Shown here: piece after piece, positions 1 through 10,345 of the stretch
Numbering within the stretch: the stretch's first letter is position 1
Layout: the number at the start of each line of letters is the position of its first letter
Origin: Nautilus pompilius
Lineage: Eukaryota; Mollusca; Cephalopoda; Nautilida; Nautilidae
Assembly: GCA_018389105.1 (NCBI GenBank)
Contig: JACATO010001015.1
Location: forward strand, 273,223 to 337,222
Reading direction: 5' to 3'
Length of the DNA stretch: 64,000 nucleotides
Program-made: the position numbers and the translations under genes
The notes under the pieces: model-generated
What the model was told of the DNA's origin: nothing
What the model saw: only the letters and a program-made list of their open reading frames with translations
Databases searched by the model: none

Positions 1-3000
1 AGTACAAGTCAAATTGGCTAATTTTTCAATTTTTCTTTTCATTCATAGTTAAGTCAATTTGGAGTATGAGACAAGGCTAATAAACTATAGTAGTTAGCCA
101 TGTTAAATTGCATTGCTTTCTACTATTCTTTCAGGCTCATGAATATTAATCATCTGTTTGTGCATATGATTGAAGTACTTTCATATGATCTTCTGGATAA
201 ATGGGGTGTTGAAATAGTTTTTTTTAAACCATGTTTGTAATCATGGAGACATATTTGAAACAAACTTCAAGCATTATTGGTTTTGGAATTGGAAGCCTAA
301 TGTTTAATTTTAGTCACTGCATGACATTAGTGATCATTGGGTGATCCTATTTATTTGTGCTGTGTTGAATTACCTACTTTAAAAAGCCAAGTGTGTCAAT
401 TTCATCTGTCTTCACTACTAACTACTATTTGATTTTTAAATATTACAGCACACTCAAATTCAGAAATTCAAGTCTCAATTTAATTGTTGATAGCATGAGA
501 AAATATTCAGCTCGGCTTTAAGTTTTCTAACATATGGGGTTCACAACTAGACCAACATAGAGGTAAACACACTCAGGTTCTCTGATTAGATAATATGGTA
601 TACACATCCAAGAAACCACCATGGTGAAAACTGTACACCACAGAAAGATAGATAGGGAGAAATGTAAAGACAGCAATCATCAATTATGGTTTGTTTGGCC
701 TTCAGTCTCAGCTGTACAGTACAAAGTCTACAGCACGTAGTGCACTGGGTTAGCGCACATTCCTACAACTTATCCTCACTGTTAGTCTACCTAACTATGC
801 CACCTTGGTTTTCTTCATAGAAAGGTGATTTGCCTTCTGGGTTTGTTTTGTAGTCTGTAACATATCCTTCACTCTAAGCAGTCCTAATACATTTCTTGCT
901 GAAACCATATTTTCTGTGCACTGCTAAATTACCACCATTTTCTTCAGTAAACATAACAACTTCCAGCTTAAAAGCTGCTGTGTATGACTTGTGTAACTTA
1001 ATGGAAGGCATATTTTAAGATAAGGTAGATAATTTGCACACACAATTCGCGAGTGTGCGCTTGTTATTAATTGAATAATTCTGCATATTTCACTAAGCCC
1101 ATTAACAATGAATTGCTCAACTTTTCAGCAAATGTTCCTGACTATAATTTCTTAGTCTGTTTTAAATAAATAATTTTACTGTTTATTTCATAAAGTACTT
1201 TTTTTTTAATTATTAAAGCAATTTCGATGATTCTATCCAAAGATAAGTTGAAGCCCAGACTTCTGGGGGTGGGGAGTATTGACATATAGGCAAAAAATAC
1301 AATACATGCCTTTACTACATTAGCTGATAATGAAATACCTGTTAATGATTTCATGATAGACCAAATCTATAGGAACATAAAATGTTTATTACACTAAATT
1401 TGTCAAAAAATCATTTAAAAAAAATTCTGGTAAAGCTGTACTTAGTTGATGATATCTGATAATTTTACAAAATCACAAATATCTACTTTATCTTCAAGAT
1501 TATAAGCCCCTTCTTTCTCTTAAAAAAAAAATAATTCATTCTGAAATAAGCTTACCCACCTCTATTTTAACAACTTTAGGCAATTAAAAAAAAAAAAACA
1601 AAACGGGCAGATAATTAAGTCTTAATGCTCTCTTAACCAACACAGTTGGTGTGTATCCTCTTTAGTCAATGGATATTTTTGGTTAATACAAACTCAAATT
1701 GTATTAAAAGGTTAGGTACATTTCTTTAAGGAATTTTGGAATTTAAGGGGAAAAAAAGTTCACTATCAATGAATTGAGAAGGTATACTATAACTAGCTGG
1801 ACATTTTTTTCAGTTAAAACATTGTGCTTTTGAAACTGATGATACATTATAATTAAATACGTATATTTTAATCCTATGTAAATATTCTTTTAAATACCAT
1901 TAGTTTATAATTGTCCTTGCTTTTTTTGCAAAATATTTTTGTTAATTCTAACATTAAACACTTTATTTTTAATCCTTAAGTTTCAGTGCATGTAAATATA
2001 TGCAGTGTTTTTCTTACCATCATTTGAGTGTCTTGCCAGGGAGAGAGTCATTTGGGAGAGTCAGGTGACTGAGCAGAGCATGTCTCCACCCATTTCTAAA
2101 AAAAAAATTTTTTTTAATTTTATTTTTTGCACATAGGAAATTACGATTGCCACAGCTTAAGGGTTAATGAATCCATAGAAAGTAATTATCTGTATACTCT
2201 TCCTCCCACAGGTAAACATGGGAGCCCAAACCATCTTCGCTTAAATCAATTTTATGCACAATGATACTTGCATTGTGCGAAGTAGAGGCTATCATAGATT
2301 ACAATATGGCAATCGATCATGAAAGGAAGCAGTTATTGTTGTAAATAAATAAAATTCTCTCAGAAAATGATTTTTAAGAGTTGACTTAGGAAGTATCAAG
2401 TATCTACTTTACAGTATCCTATAATAAATATCAGAAAAATAAAAGCAAATAACAATAAACACATCCAGTTATAACTTTAAGTAATTTAGTAGGTAGCAGA
2501 ATTTTCAACTGATGAATCTGATTGTCAGTTTTATGAGAAAAATTTTAATGATTTTTGCCATATTATGAACAAAAATTATGAGATAGAATTAGATAATGTT
2601 TTGGTGAGATGTAAAATAAAAAGTTGTTTACAAAGTTATTCCTAAATTTTGTATGTATTTTTTCTCCATAACTTGGATAATATGCTTGCATAAAATCTAT
2701 ATGTTCATGGCTATGTAATCAATTTGAGACTGTTTAGTATCTCTAGTGCACATGGATAAAGTTTGATATCTACCTAGAGCATGAAAAAATAATATTAAAA
2801 AATATTTTAAAAAAACTATGACATGAATAGATAGTTTATCATAATAATTCAAATAGCAAATTATCATTGATTGAGTGACTTTTAAATTTATTAGAGGACA
2901 AATTTGAAAATATAACTGAAATATGAGGTGTTTTAACACAAAATAAAGCATTTTATGAATTATTGTAATACTTTTTGTTGTTTTTATTTTTACATGAAAA

Positions 3001-3279
3001 AACTTTCTTAAATGGTTAGTTTTATTCATAATAGGTTCAATACAAACTCCATTAGATAACAACTTTTCTCAAAATACGTAAATGAGTTTCAGTAGAAACA
3101 TAAATTAACTTTGGTATAGAAATATTTAAAAAAAAAAAAACTAGTTTGTGCTCTTATCAATTTTGACCCTGTTATGAAATTTGTTTTGAAGAACAACATT
3201 ACAAATGGATAGCCATACCCATTTAGAAGATTATCTAAGGTGGAGAGCTCTTGGTAGAATAGAAAGCTAGTCATAGATC
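1..3279. other. AT-rich non-coding DNA upstream of the first recognised exon
   Basis: I find no convincing exon here. Candidate acceptor/donor pairs, such as those around 150, 2050 and 2210, either hit stops in the phase required by the next exon or lack a donor. The stretch is probably intron or 5' flank of the PEA3-type gene, because the downstream exon at 4725 enters in phase 1 and so needs earlier coding exons. A moderately complex block at about 2200-2340, near a run of perfect-consensus splice-like bases, might be a conserved non-coding element. Confidence 0.5.
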
Positions 3280-3289
3280 AAGGTGACAG

Positions 3290-3960
3290 AATAGTGAAAT
3301 GTGAAAAGAAGTGTGGTTTTTCACTTATGGAGATATTGTCCAAAGACCAACCAGTTCATGGTTGACCACAAGTGTCAACCCCAGCAGATAATTGCTATGA
3401 GTCACTTTTGCTTGGTGAACCAGAACTTTGATGCCATGCAAAATGACCTCTAGTGTTTATCTCCTTGATCCACTGCCATATAAATAGGAGCAGTTGAGTC
3501 GGTGTTGTGAATATGTTGCTTGGACACCACATGACTGGAGAGCTTTCATTTTGACTTATAACATGTACTCATCTGGAGAGAATGTGGAACATGCAATCAG
3601 CCTACAAACATTGAAAAGGTTCACTACTGTGGTGGAAGTATGTTCTGAGGAGGAATTTTATTTAGTGAGCATGTTTCATGGAGGTGCCCTGACTATTATG
3701 AGGTATAGGGACCAGATTCTGATTCCCATGTCAGACCACACGCAGGTGCAATTGGAGATAACTTTAGTTTAATGGATGATAATGCTCATCTACTTAAAGC
3801 ATGTACAATAGACTGATATCTTCATGTTGAAATCATTACCCATATATTATGGTCAGCACATTCTTCAGAGCTAAATTTTTTTGAGAATGTTTTGGATCTT
3901 TGAAGACTTATTGGCTCTCTCCAAAGTCATTACAAGAAATGAAAACTTTATCCTATTGTT
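3290..3960 (+). mobile_element. Decayed Tc1-like transposase relic
   Basis: Translating across stops and frame changes recovers a Tc1-family pattern. There is a block resembling the 'WTPHDWRAFIL' segment before the first catalytic Asp, near 3520. A segment with 'RYRDQIL' follows near 3705, then 'MDDNAHLL' near 3772, equivalent to the second catalytic Asp motif. Last comes 'SSELNFFENVLDL' near 3870, matching the region around the third catalytic Glu. The order and spacing fit one transposase on the + strand. The longest uninterrupted open stretch is only 92 codons (3494-3772). No terminal inverted repeats were found, so this is an old, inactive copy. Confidence 0.6.
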
Positions 3961-3989
3961 TTTGTTGATAAGGTTATATAAGTAGCATG

Positions 3990-4724
3990 CAAAGCCACTG
4001 ATTCATGTTTTTGCTGTTGTGGGGGGGGGGTCCACCTACATCTGTTGACTATATTTCAATCCTTTTTGTTTACAGTCTTAGTTAGAATTTCTTGTTTGTT
4101 TGTTTTTCTTCTTTTCAACCCTTAAAATGATTTGTAATTTACTCATTTATCTGATAAAAGTTGTTACATGATGAAGAGTTTGTGTTGATCACTTTGAAAA
4201 TATTTTTGTTTCCAAAAGTTAAGCAACAGTATAATTTGGTCTAAAAATTTTAACATGTGATCTTTTTTTTTTTTTTCAATTTAGCTTTTATAATGATTTG
4301 ATGTTATGAGGGTACTACAAATGTAATAGTCTACTTTGGGAAAATAAATATAACTTTGTTCTTTATTATGTTTGATATATGCATATTGAAATTATACTCA
4401 TGTTGCATTTGTAGTACAGCTTGAGCTGTAGGATACCATCGTAAGATTTTGATTTGGGGTTGCTGAAGTAACCCTCTCACTTGCAAAATGACAAACCAAA
4501 TATTTCTGATTCTATCAGTGAAATACCCCACTAATGTTTTTTTGTTTAAGTGTGTGGGGGTGATTGGGTTATTAAAATAAAATTCACTGAGATGGATAGC
4601 TTAGTAGAGGAAGACAGCAAAATGGCAGACTGACTGAACTCCAGTAGTAATTAAGTCTAGGTAGACATTAATTAATAGGTTTCTTTTGCTGCATTATTAA
4701 CAAAAAATAATCTCTTGTTTTCAG
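3990..4724. other. Intronic or flanking DNA with short dyad
   Basis: No gene is evident. It holds a run of ten Gs at 4021-4030, poly-T at 4263-4276 and a short dyad (TACAGCT, two bases, AGCTGTA) near 4423-4438. The last 150 bases before the exon at 4725 are richer in complex sequence and include TTAATTAA-like homeodomain motifs. Confidence 0.4.
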
Positions 4725-4787
4725 AAACTGCAAGGCATTGTTTTACACACACTGAATTTCATAATATACATGCAAGTTCACATGAAG
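4725..4787 (+). CDS. Predicted small internal exon of the PEA3-type ETS gene
   Basis: This is a 63-bp exon, too short for ORF calling. It is preceded by a pyrimidine-rich acceptor (tctcttgttttcag) and followed by a strong donor (gaag/gtaaggt). Only one reading frame gives both an open translation and the right phase: two bases complete a split codon, twenty codons follow (starting TARHCFTHTEF and ending HASSHE), and one base is left over. That G joins TA of the next recognised exon to give Val, so the phase matches. Both flanking introns are phase 1, so the exon could be skipped without a frameshift. It would encode linker sequence upstream of the ETS domain, a region that is poorly conserved in this family. 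Support is splice-site quality plus phase, not homology. Confidence 0.6.
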
Positions 4788-7700
4788 GTAAGGTCATAAG
4801 TATTTATTTTGTGTATTTAGTTTTTTTATAAATATATACAAAAAGATAAAAGTTCTACTTTTCTTTAACTCATTTTATTGCATAAAACAAAGATTAGTTG
4901 GAATTTGTTAAGCTGAATCACCATAAAAATTAGTTCTTGGATAATTTAAAAAACAATTTGTGCAACCAGATATCAAATATTAAACTCTATAAAAAATATC
5001 TTAAAGGAAAATGAAATAACATTTAATAGTAATTTCATGTATTGGTAACATGAATAAGGTAAAATACTTTTCTTGTCTTTATGTATACTTTTAAGTCTGA
5101 GTTTTGTAATATTGTTACTAAAGTCAAAAATATTTTCTAATATTAGGCTTTTCTGAAAGTTCAGACATTTTAGTATTTTGACTCCTAGTATTAAAAATTG
5201 TGGATAAGTTTCATTTTGAAAATGTTTATCACATTTTCCTTAAAGGCCTAACATTATTAATTTATAATAAACACTTTCCAATAATTTCAAAATTCTTCTC
5301 AAATATATTTCATATTCAAGTTGTAGATGAATGAAGAACATATAATGAAACTCAAATTTTCTTTGGTTTTATTTTTGATAATTTGGAAATATTCTAGCAT
5401 GCTATTACTGCAGGATTATTACAGCAAAAATTATCTTATTTATCTCTACATTTAAGATTGCTGTTATTAACCTATAAATATTTTTTCTGAAACTTTTAAA
5501 TTTAGTGTTTTATATTTGAATACATCACATTTTTTATTGTTAAGCTATTTTTCACATGGTTTGCATAATTGTTCAGGTTTATTTGAAAACCTTTTCAAAA
5601 CAGTAATAATCCTAGTGTAATTCCAGTCATATATGTATATATATGCAGTTGCTAGTATTATCTGAAATAACATCTTTTTTATGATGAATTATACAAAATA
5701 GTTTTACAGATTAGATGTTTTTTTTTCTTTTTTAGTACTTTGTTATACTGCCTTGAATTTAAAATATTTTAATTTGTCCAGTTTAATCAGTTTCTTCTTT
5801 ATTTGATTACAAATTCATAAGATAGTTTATATAAGTAGAATTAAAATTTTTGTTTGTTTTTAAAACTTTTTATCTCTTCTGTTGGTGTGGCCTGTACCAC
5901 ATTACTGCCAATCTTAGCATTTATGATTTAATGAATTGTAATATGGAAAAAATACTTCCCTGTTAATTATTACATTTTCTAGCTACTCACTGTTACTTGT
6001 AGTAAGTCTATACCATGATTCCAGCTTGACAATGCTTTGCTAAGCTATCTTATACAAATGCCTTATTTTAGTGTTCTCTTTTCTTTCTTTTTTTTAAATA
6101 TATAAAATGTACATACATATTTATTATAAGTTTTGCTTCTATTAAATAAAATTTGAGGTTTATTAATCTGTATCATTAAGAGTTATATAATGGTATTCAT
6201 ACTTGTTACACCTTGCCTACAAATTCTCAAGTTTCATTGAAACTAGTTGGCTCTTTTAGTATTTACACACTAAATATTACAAGGTATCTATTTTATGTTC
6301 AATCTTATTTACTTCCTGCTTCTCTTTTCTATGCATTCAGACACAAAAATTATAAACTGACAGTTTTATAGCATATTTTTTAAACACATTGACAAATCTG
6401 ATACTGTAATTTAAGAACCTTTGTTTAGTGTCATTAAATTCTTCATCTATGCCAATAGGAGTACTACAGACAATTAGCAGCAACCTTTAGCATATTTTGT
6501 TTTTAGCAATGCATTTGTATACTTTAAAACTAAGATATTCTTATTCTCCTGAGTTTTCATAATGTAACCAAAAAATTAGTTTTGTTATAGGCATCATATG
6601 TGAAAAAAAGGCATTAGTTACTATAAACACATTGAAAATTGGCCTTTTAAAAAAATTACATTTTTTTATTTTTAAAAAGTTGCTTTTTTGCATTGAAGCA
6701 ATAAATTACATTAAAATTTAAACAAATTTTTATTTTCTTTAGTATAGTTACTACTAACTTGTTACAAAGTTAACTTTGTCCATGTATTATTGGAATAGAG
6801 AACATAAAATTTTCTTGAATTGTGTGAAAATACCATTAACAAATTTGGATTTGCTTTTATTTCTTGTTTTACATCATGAAGTCAGTGTGATAATTTACAA
6901 ATAATCTGCATTCTTGATGCTATCATTAGATCTCCTTTTGAATTAAATGTAACCTATTTATAAAAACAGAAATAAACTCAAAATATTATTTTTTTGGTTT
7001 TTATTATGTGACTTTCTTTCAGACTGTATTTTCAATAATGAAAGTGTTGTAAAAACAAACAAGTGCATTTGACTCATAGAAAATGGTTTGAATGGTGGAG
7101 CAGTAGAGACAGAATACTGATCATATTGACACTTAAAATATTAAGAACATTGGCAAGTAGCCAAAGCTAAATATTTCCCAATAGAAAACCTAGTTTTCTT
7201 TTGATCAACCATAAGGTTTATAATACATGACAATAGTTGCCGAGATTTATAAAAAGTGGGAACTATCACTGTTCATTGCTTGGGAAGTGCATTTGATATC
7301 TTTTGTGATGATTATTTGAATTAATCAGACTGCTGTGATCACAAGGTTAGATTACTGAAAAATCTTCCATATGAGGCCAGCCATAAAATCGTTTGGCAAG
7401 GGCAAGTGAAATTAGTAGATGCATATTAATCGTGGCTAAAGAGCTGGTTGGAATATGTATGCTTGAGAGAGAGCAAATTAGGGCAAAAGTTATTATCCGA
7501 GACATGAATGGGTTTCCTCAATGCATTTAAGATTACATTAGTTCAATGTTTTAAAGAGATGGTGTCAATAACAACTGCTGTATCTTTCATACACCATCTA
7601 CATAAAAAACATTAAAGAATTTTTGTTTTTTTATCATAAATGAAATTAGAATATTTTCATTCATTTTTGTAACCTGCATTACATGCTTTGAAAAATATCT

Positions 7701-7955
7701 ATTCATTTAGTGTAAATCAACTTTAAAACCAACAGTATTTAAAATCTTCAACATTGATATTTAAAAAAAACTCCAGTATATTTGCATGGAAATTATATTA
7801 GCTATAATTAATAAACTGAAATATCATTCCTTTTAGGAAAAAATTTGTTATTAAAGTCAAAAGGGTTGTTTGTTTTAAATTTACAAAAAAGCTTTAAATC
7901 TATTTAATAATTTATATTTATTGAATTGTATTTAAATAATTTTACTATATTCCAG
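4788..7955 (+). other. Intron of the PEA3-type gene (3.2 kb)
   Basis: This is a phase-1 intron between the predicted exons at 4725-4787 and 7956-8054. It is mostly AT-rich and low in complexity. The exception is about 7085-7540, annotated separately as a candidate conserved non-coding element. Confidence 0.55.
7085..7540. promoter_or_regulatory. Candidate conserved non-coding element (intronic)
   Basis: This block of about 450 bp stands out from the surrounding poly-A/T-rich intron. It has balanced, non-repetitive sequence with GATCA, TAATCG, ATTAATCG and GATAAT-like motifs and no open frame or transposon hallmark. It sits about 400 bp upstream of an exon of a developmental transcription factor, where enhancers are common. 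A regulatory function is inferred from complexity alone. Confidence 0.35.
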
Positions 7956-8054
7956 TACATTATCCATATGAAAATACAATGAAATTATTCTGTGGTCATG
8001 ATGGTATGGGATATTTAGATAGAATGAGAGAAGCACAGCGAGACAGACTTGAAG
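7956..8054 (+). CDS. Internal exon of the PEA3-type ETS gene, upstream of the ETS domain
   Basis: This is a 99-bp exon with acceptor tactatattccag and donor gaag/gtaactg. Two bases complete the split codon from the previous exon. Thirty-two codons follow, from HYPYENTMKLF through GHDGMGYLDRM to REAQRDRLE, and one G remains. That G joins GA of the exon at 29909 to make Gly, giving the continuous junction RLE-G-ADMKPEFF. The exon is symmetrical (phase 1/1). The peptide is hydrophilic, rich in Tyr, Asp and Arg, and would lie just N-terminal to the ETS domain. Clean splice sites, phase agreement on both sides and a protein-like composition support it. I do not recognise a named motif in it. Confidence 0.82.
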
Positions 8055-9484
8055 GTAACTGACTTTTTCATATGCTTATTTATTCTAAAATCTGTTATAC
8101 TGCTATGAAGCACCTTTTATTACCCGAATTTCTCTAAATCATGTTGATTAAAGTATTTAAAATGCTAGTGATATTATATAGTACAAATTATAAGTATTTC
8201 TGTTATTGTGTTTATATAAATTCTTTGGCATTCTATCCTATGTTTTAGGAATCTTCAAGGGATTAAACAACATTAGTCTAGCAAATTGGGTATTTCAGTA
8301 ATTAATAGAAAAACTTTGAAGAATGGAAATTTGATATGCTGCTGTTTAGATATTTTAAATTATAATCAGTCATCAAAGAGTTATGTTAAAATAAAACATT
8401 GATCTTTAGAAATCCTAATGGGCATAAATCTTTATCCTACTTATGTATGTATGTACACTTCAACCTCTTTAAAGTTGAGAGAATATTCTCAAACCATCTC
8501 CTGAGATTTTTTTCACATGAACCCCAAAATTATTTACTTCACTAGTTTCTAGCTTCAATTTTACACGCATTTTAATCATTAGAATTATCAAAAGTGAAAA
8601 TAGTCTTAGCTGTATTTCCACAAACTTTCTCCATTGTCTTAAAATTAATGAATGCAATTAAAGTTTATATTTTTTGAGAAAATATTTATCTGATAATATA
8701 TTTAATAAGCATGCAAGATAGTAGTGTAAAGTGTGTGTGTGTATAAAAAAATATATATGTACAAAAACAACTATAAAATGTCTTGATGGGTTTGTTTAGT
8801 TATGATGCTTCCTGTAACAACAACAACTATAAAGTAGTCATAACTACTGCACTCATTACCTTATTTTTCATGTGTACTTTTTTGTATTACTCTCAATGAT
8901 TCTTTTTTATCATATTTTGTTGTAAAAAGATATGAACACATCTGAATGTAGTATATTATTTAAATAGGATAATCAACCAGTCAGATAAATTATTTATCAA
9001 AGTTTTATCAACTTTTAACAAATTTCTATCTACACTATTGGAAACATTGATTTTATCTGTTTAGATTTGAAGAACATTTTTTTAAAACTTAAGTTTGTGT
9101 TGCTTTTAAATATCTAAACTATTTTATTTAGCAATTAATTTAAAGTTAGCATAATGCATATTTTATGAAATCCATGTAAATATAACAAACTGCTCAAAAA
9201 CTATTGGACTCTAAGATTGTATTCTATACTTTATTTATCCATGCCATTGACATGTATTAAAAAGTATTGAATTGCAAAATTAATTAAAAACTGCTAATAA
9301 CGTAATAGATTGAAGTAACTTTTTTGTTTTCATTTTTCTTTCGTTTTTGTAATTAGTGAACTGGTTGTATTTATTTCAGGGCAGTGACAAACATACACTT
9401 GTTAATTATGCCCAGGATATCTGAAAAAGAATACTTAATGTTTCTCATATATTATGAAGAATGATGGGTTTCCATTAATTGTAG

Positions 9485-10345
9485 AAAGAAGAATATAAGG
9501 ATCAACTCGCACCCAGCAGGATCCAATGGCTGGCATTCAGTCATGAGAATTACTCACTCCTGCAGACACCTGCAGTAAGAGGACCAATTAGCTGAATGCC
9601 CCCAGGTGCTAGCAGGCTGGAGTTGATCCAATTTTATTATCATAGCATATGATTAATTAGATTACCATGCTCCAAGGAGCATATGGAAAAATCCAATTTG
9701 TAGCCAGCCTGGCTTAGTAAGGTTTTATCAATCTGGTTGCTGCAAATTTTGTATTGTAATCCTATTTTACACATGCTTGGTAGGTGTTCAGAACTAGAAA
9801 ACCACAGCCAGCCTTAGTCTTTTGTGGCAGTATCTATCTCCTTCAGTGTAGCTTGGTGAGTCTGTGCACACAATAATGCAGAGTCTGAGCCAGAATAATC
9901 AGACCTGACTTTGTCAGGGGAAGGGTCACATTGAAGTTTATGATCAATAATTGTACCTATAAATCATATAAAATCATAATCACAGTAGCTGCTGGCATTT
10001 GCAAGACACTTATTGAGCATGGGATAAAATATTTGTTAAAGTAATGATGGATTGGGGCTTGTCATGCAGGAGAATGATTTATTATTGGTGCTTTGTTGCA
10101 GTTATTCTGGCAGTCGCTTGTTAGGCCTCCATGTATGAACAGGCAGGCACCATTGTTTATTATCATGTAAATATTTAAAGGGCCAATTTATTATAGCCTA
10201 ACAGCTAGTATTTGAGAAGTTGAAAGGCAAAAATCAACAGCCTCAATATGGATATCAATTGACCAGCTGCAGTTGACTTGGAGGTTCTGTGTACAGACAT
10301 TGATATTGATAAACCCATCATCTTTGGACCTGTACCTAATCAACA
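9485..10345. promoter_or_regulatory. Candidate conserved non-coding element cluster in the large intron
   Basis: About 860 bp of complex sequence with intermediate GC lies in an otherwise AT-rich intron. It is non-coding in all frames. It has several E-box cores (CACCTG, CAGGTG, CAGCTG), homeodomain-type sites (TAATTAG, ATTAATTAGATTA), GATA-like sites and a long imperfect inverted repeat at its left end (9499-9629). Clustered transcription-factor-like sites in a large intron of an ETS gene fit an enhancer. This is inferred from composition and motif density only. Confidence 0.4.
9499..9629. repeat. 131-bp imperfect inverted repeat (hairpin-forming)
   Basis: The ends are perfect 10-bp inverted repeats, GGATCAACTC at 9499-9508 and GAGTTGATCC at 9620-9629. 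A second perfect 9-bp pair, GGCATTCAG (9532-9540) and CTGAATGCC (9592-9600), is nested inside. The arms between these pairs are also alignable. The RNA or single strand could fold into a hairpin of about 40-bp arms with a loop of about 50 bases. It could be a miniature inverted-repeat element, an RNA hairpin or part of an enhancer. No clear target-site duplication is visible. Confidence 0.6.

Noticed and set aside
720..760. tRNA-like A-box (TAGTGCACTGGGTTAGCGC) suggesting a tRNA or SINE head
   Set aside because: No matching B-box (GGTTCGA-type) at the right distance and no cloverleaf; at best a decayed SINE remnant.
2049..2073. Possible 25-bp micro-exon between a good acceptor and gtgact donor
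   Set aside because: Its exit phase does not match the downstream exons, and the donor is weak.
2213..2340. Apparent exon after cctcccacag
   Set aside because: Two frames hit stops within about 35 bases, the third stops later without any donor. More likely non-coding conserved sequence.
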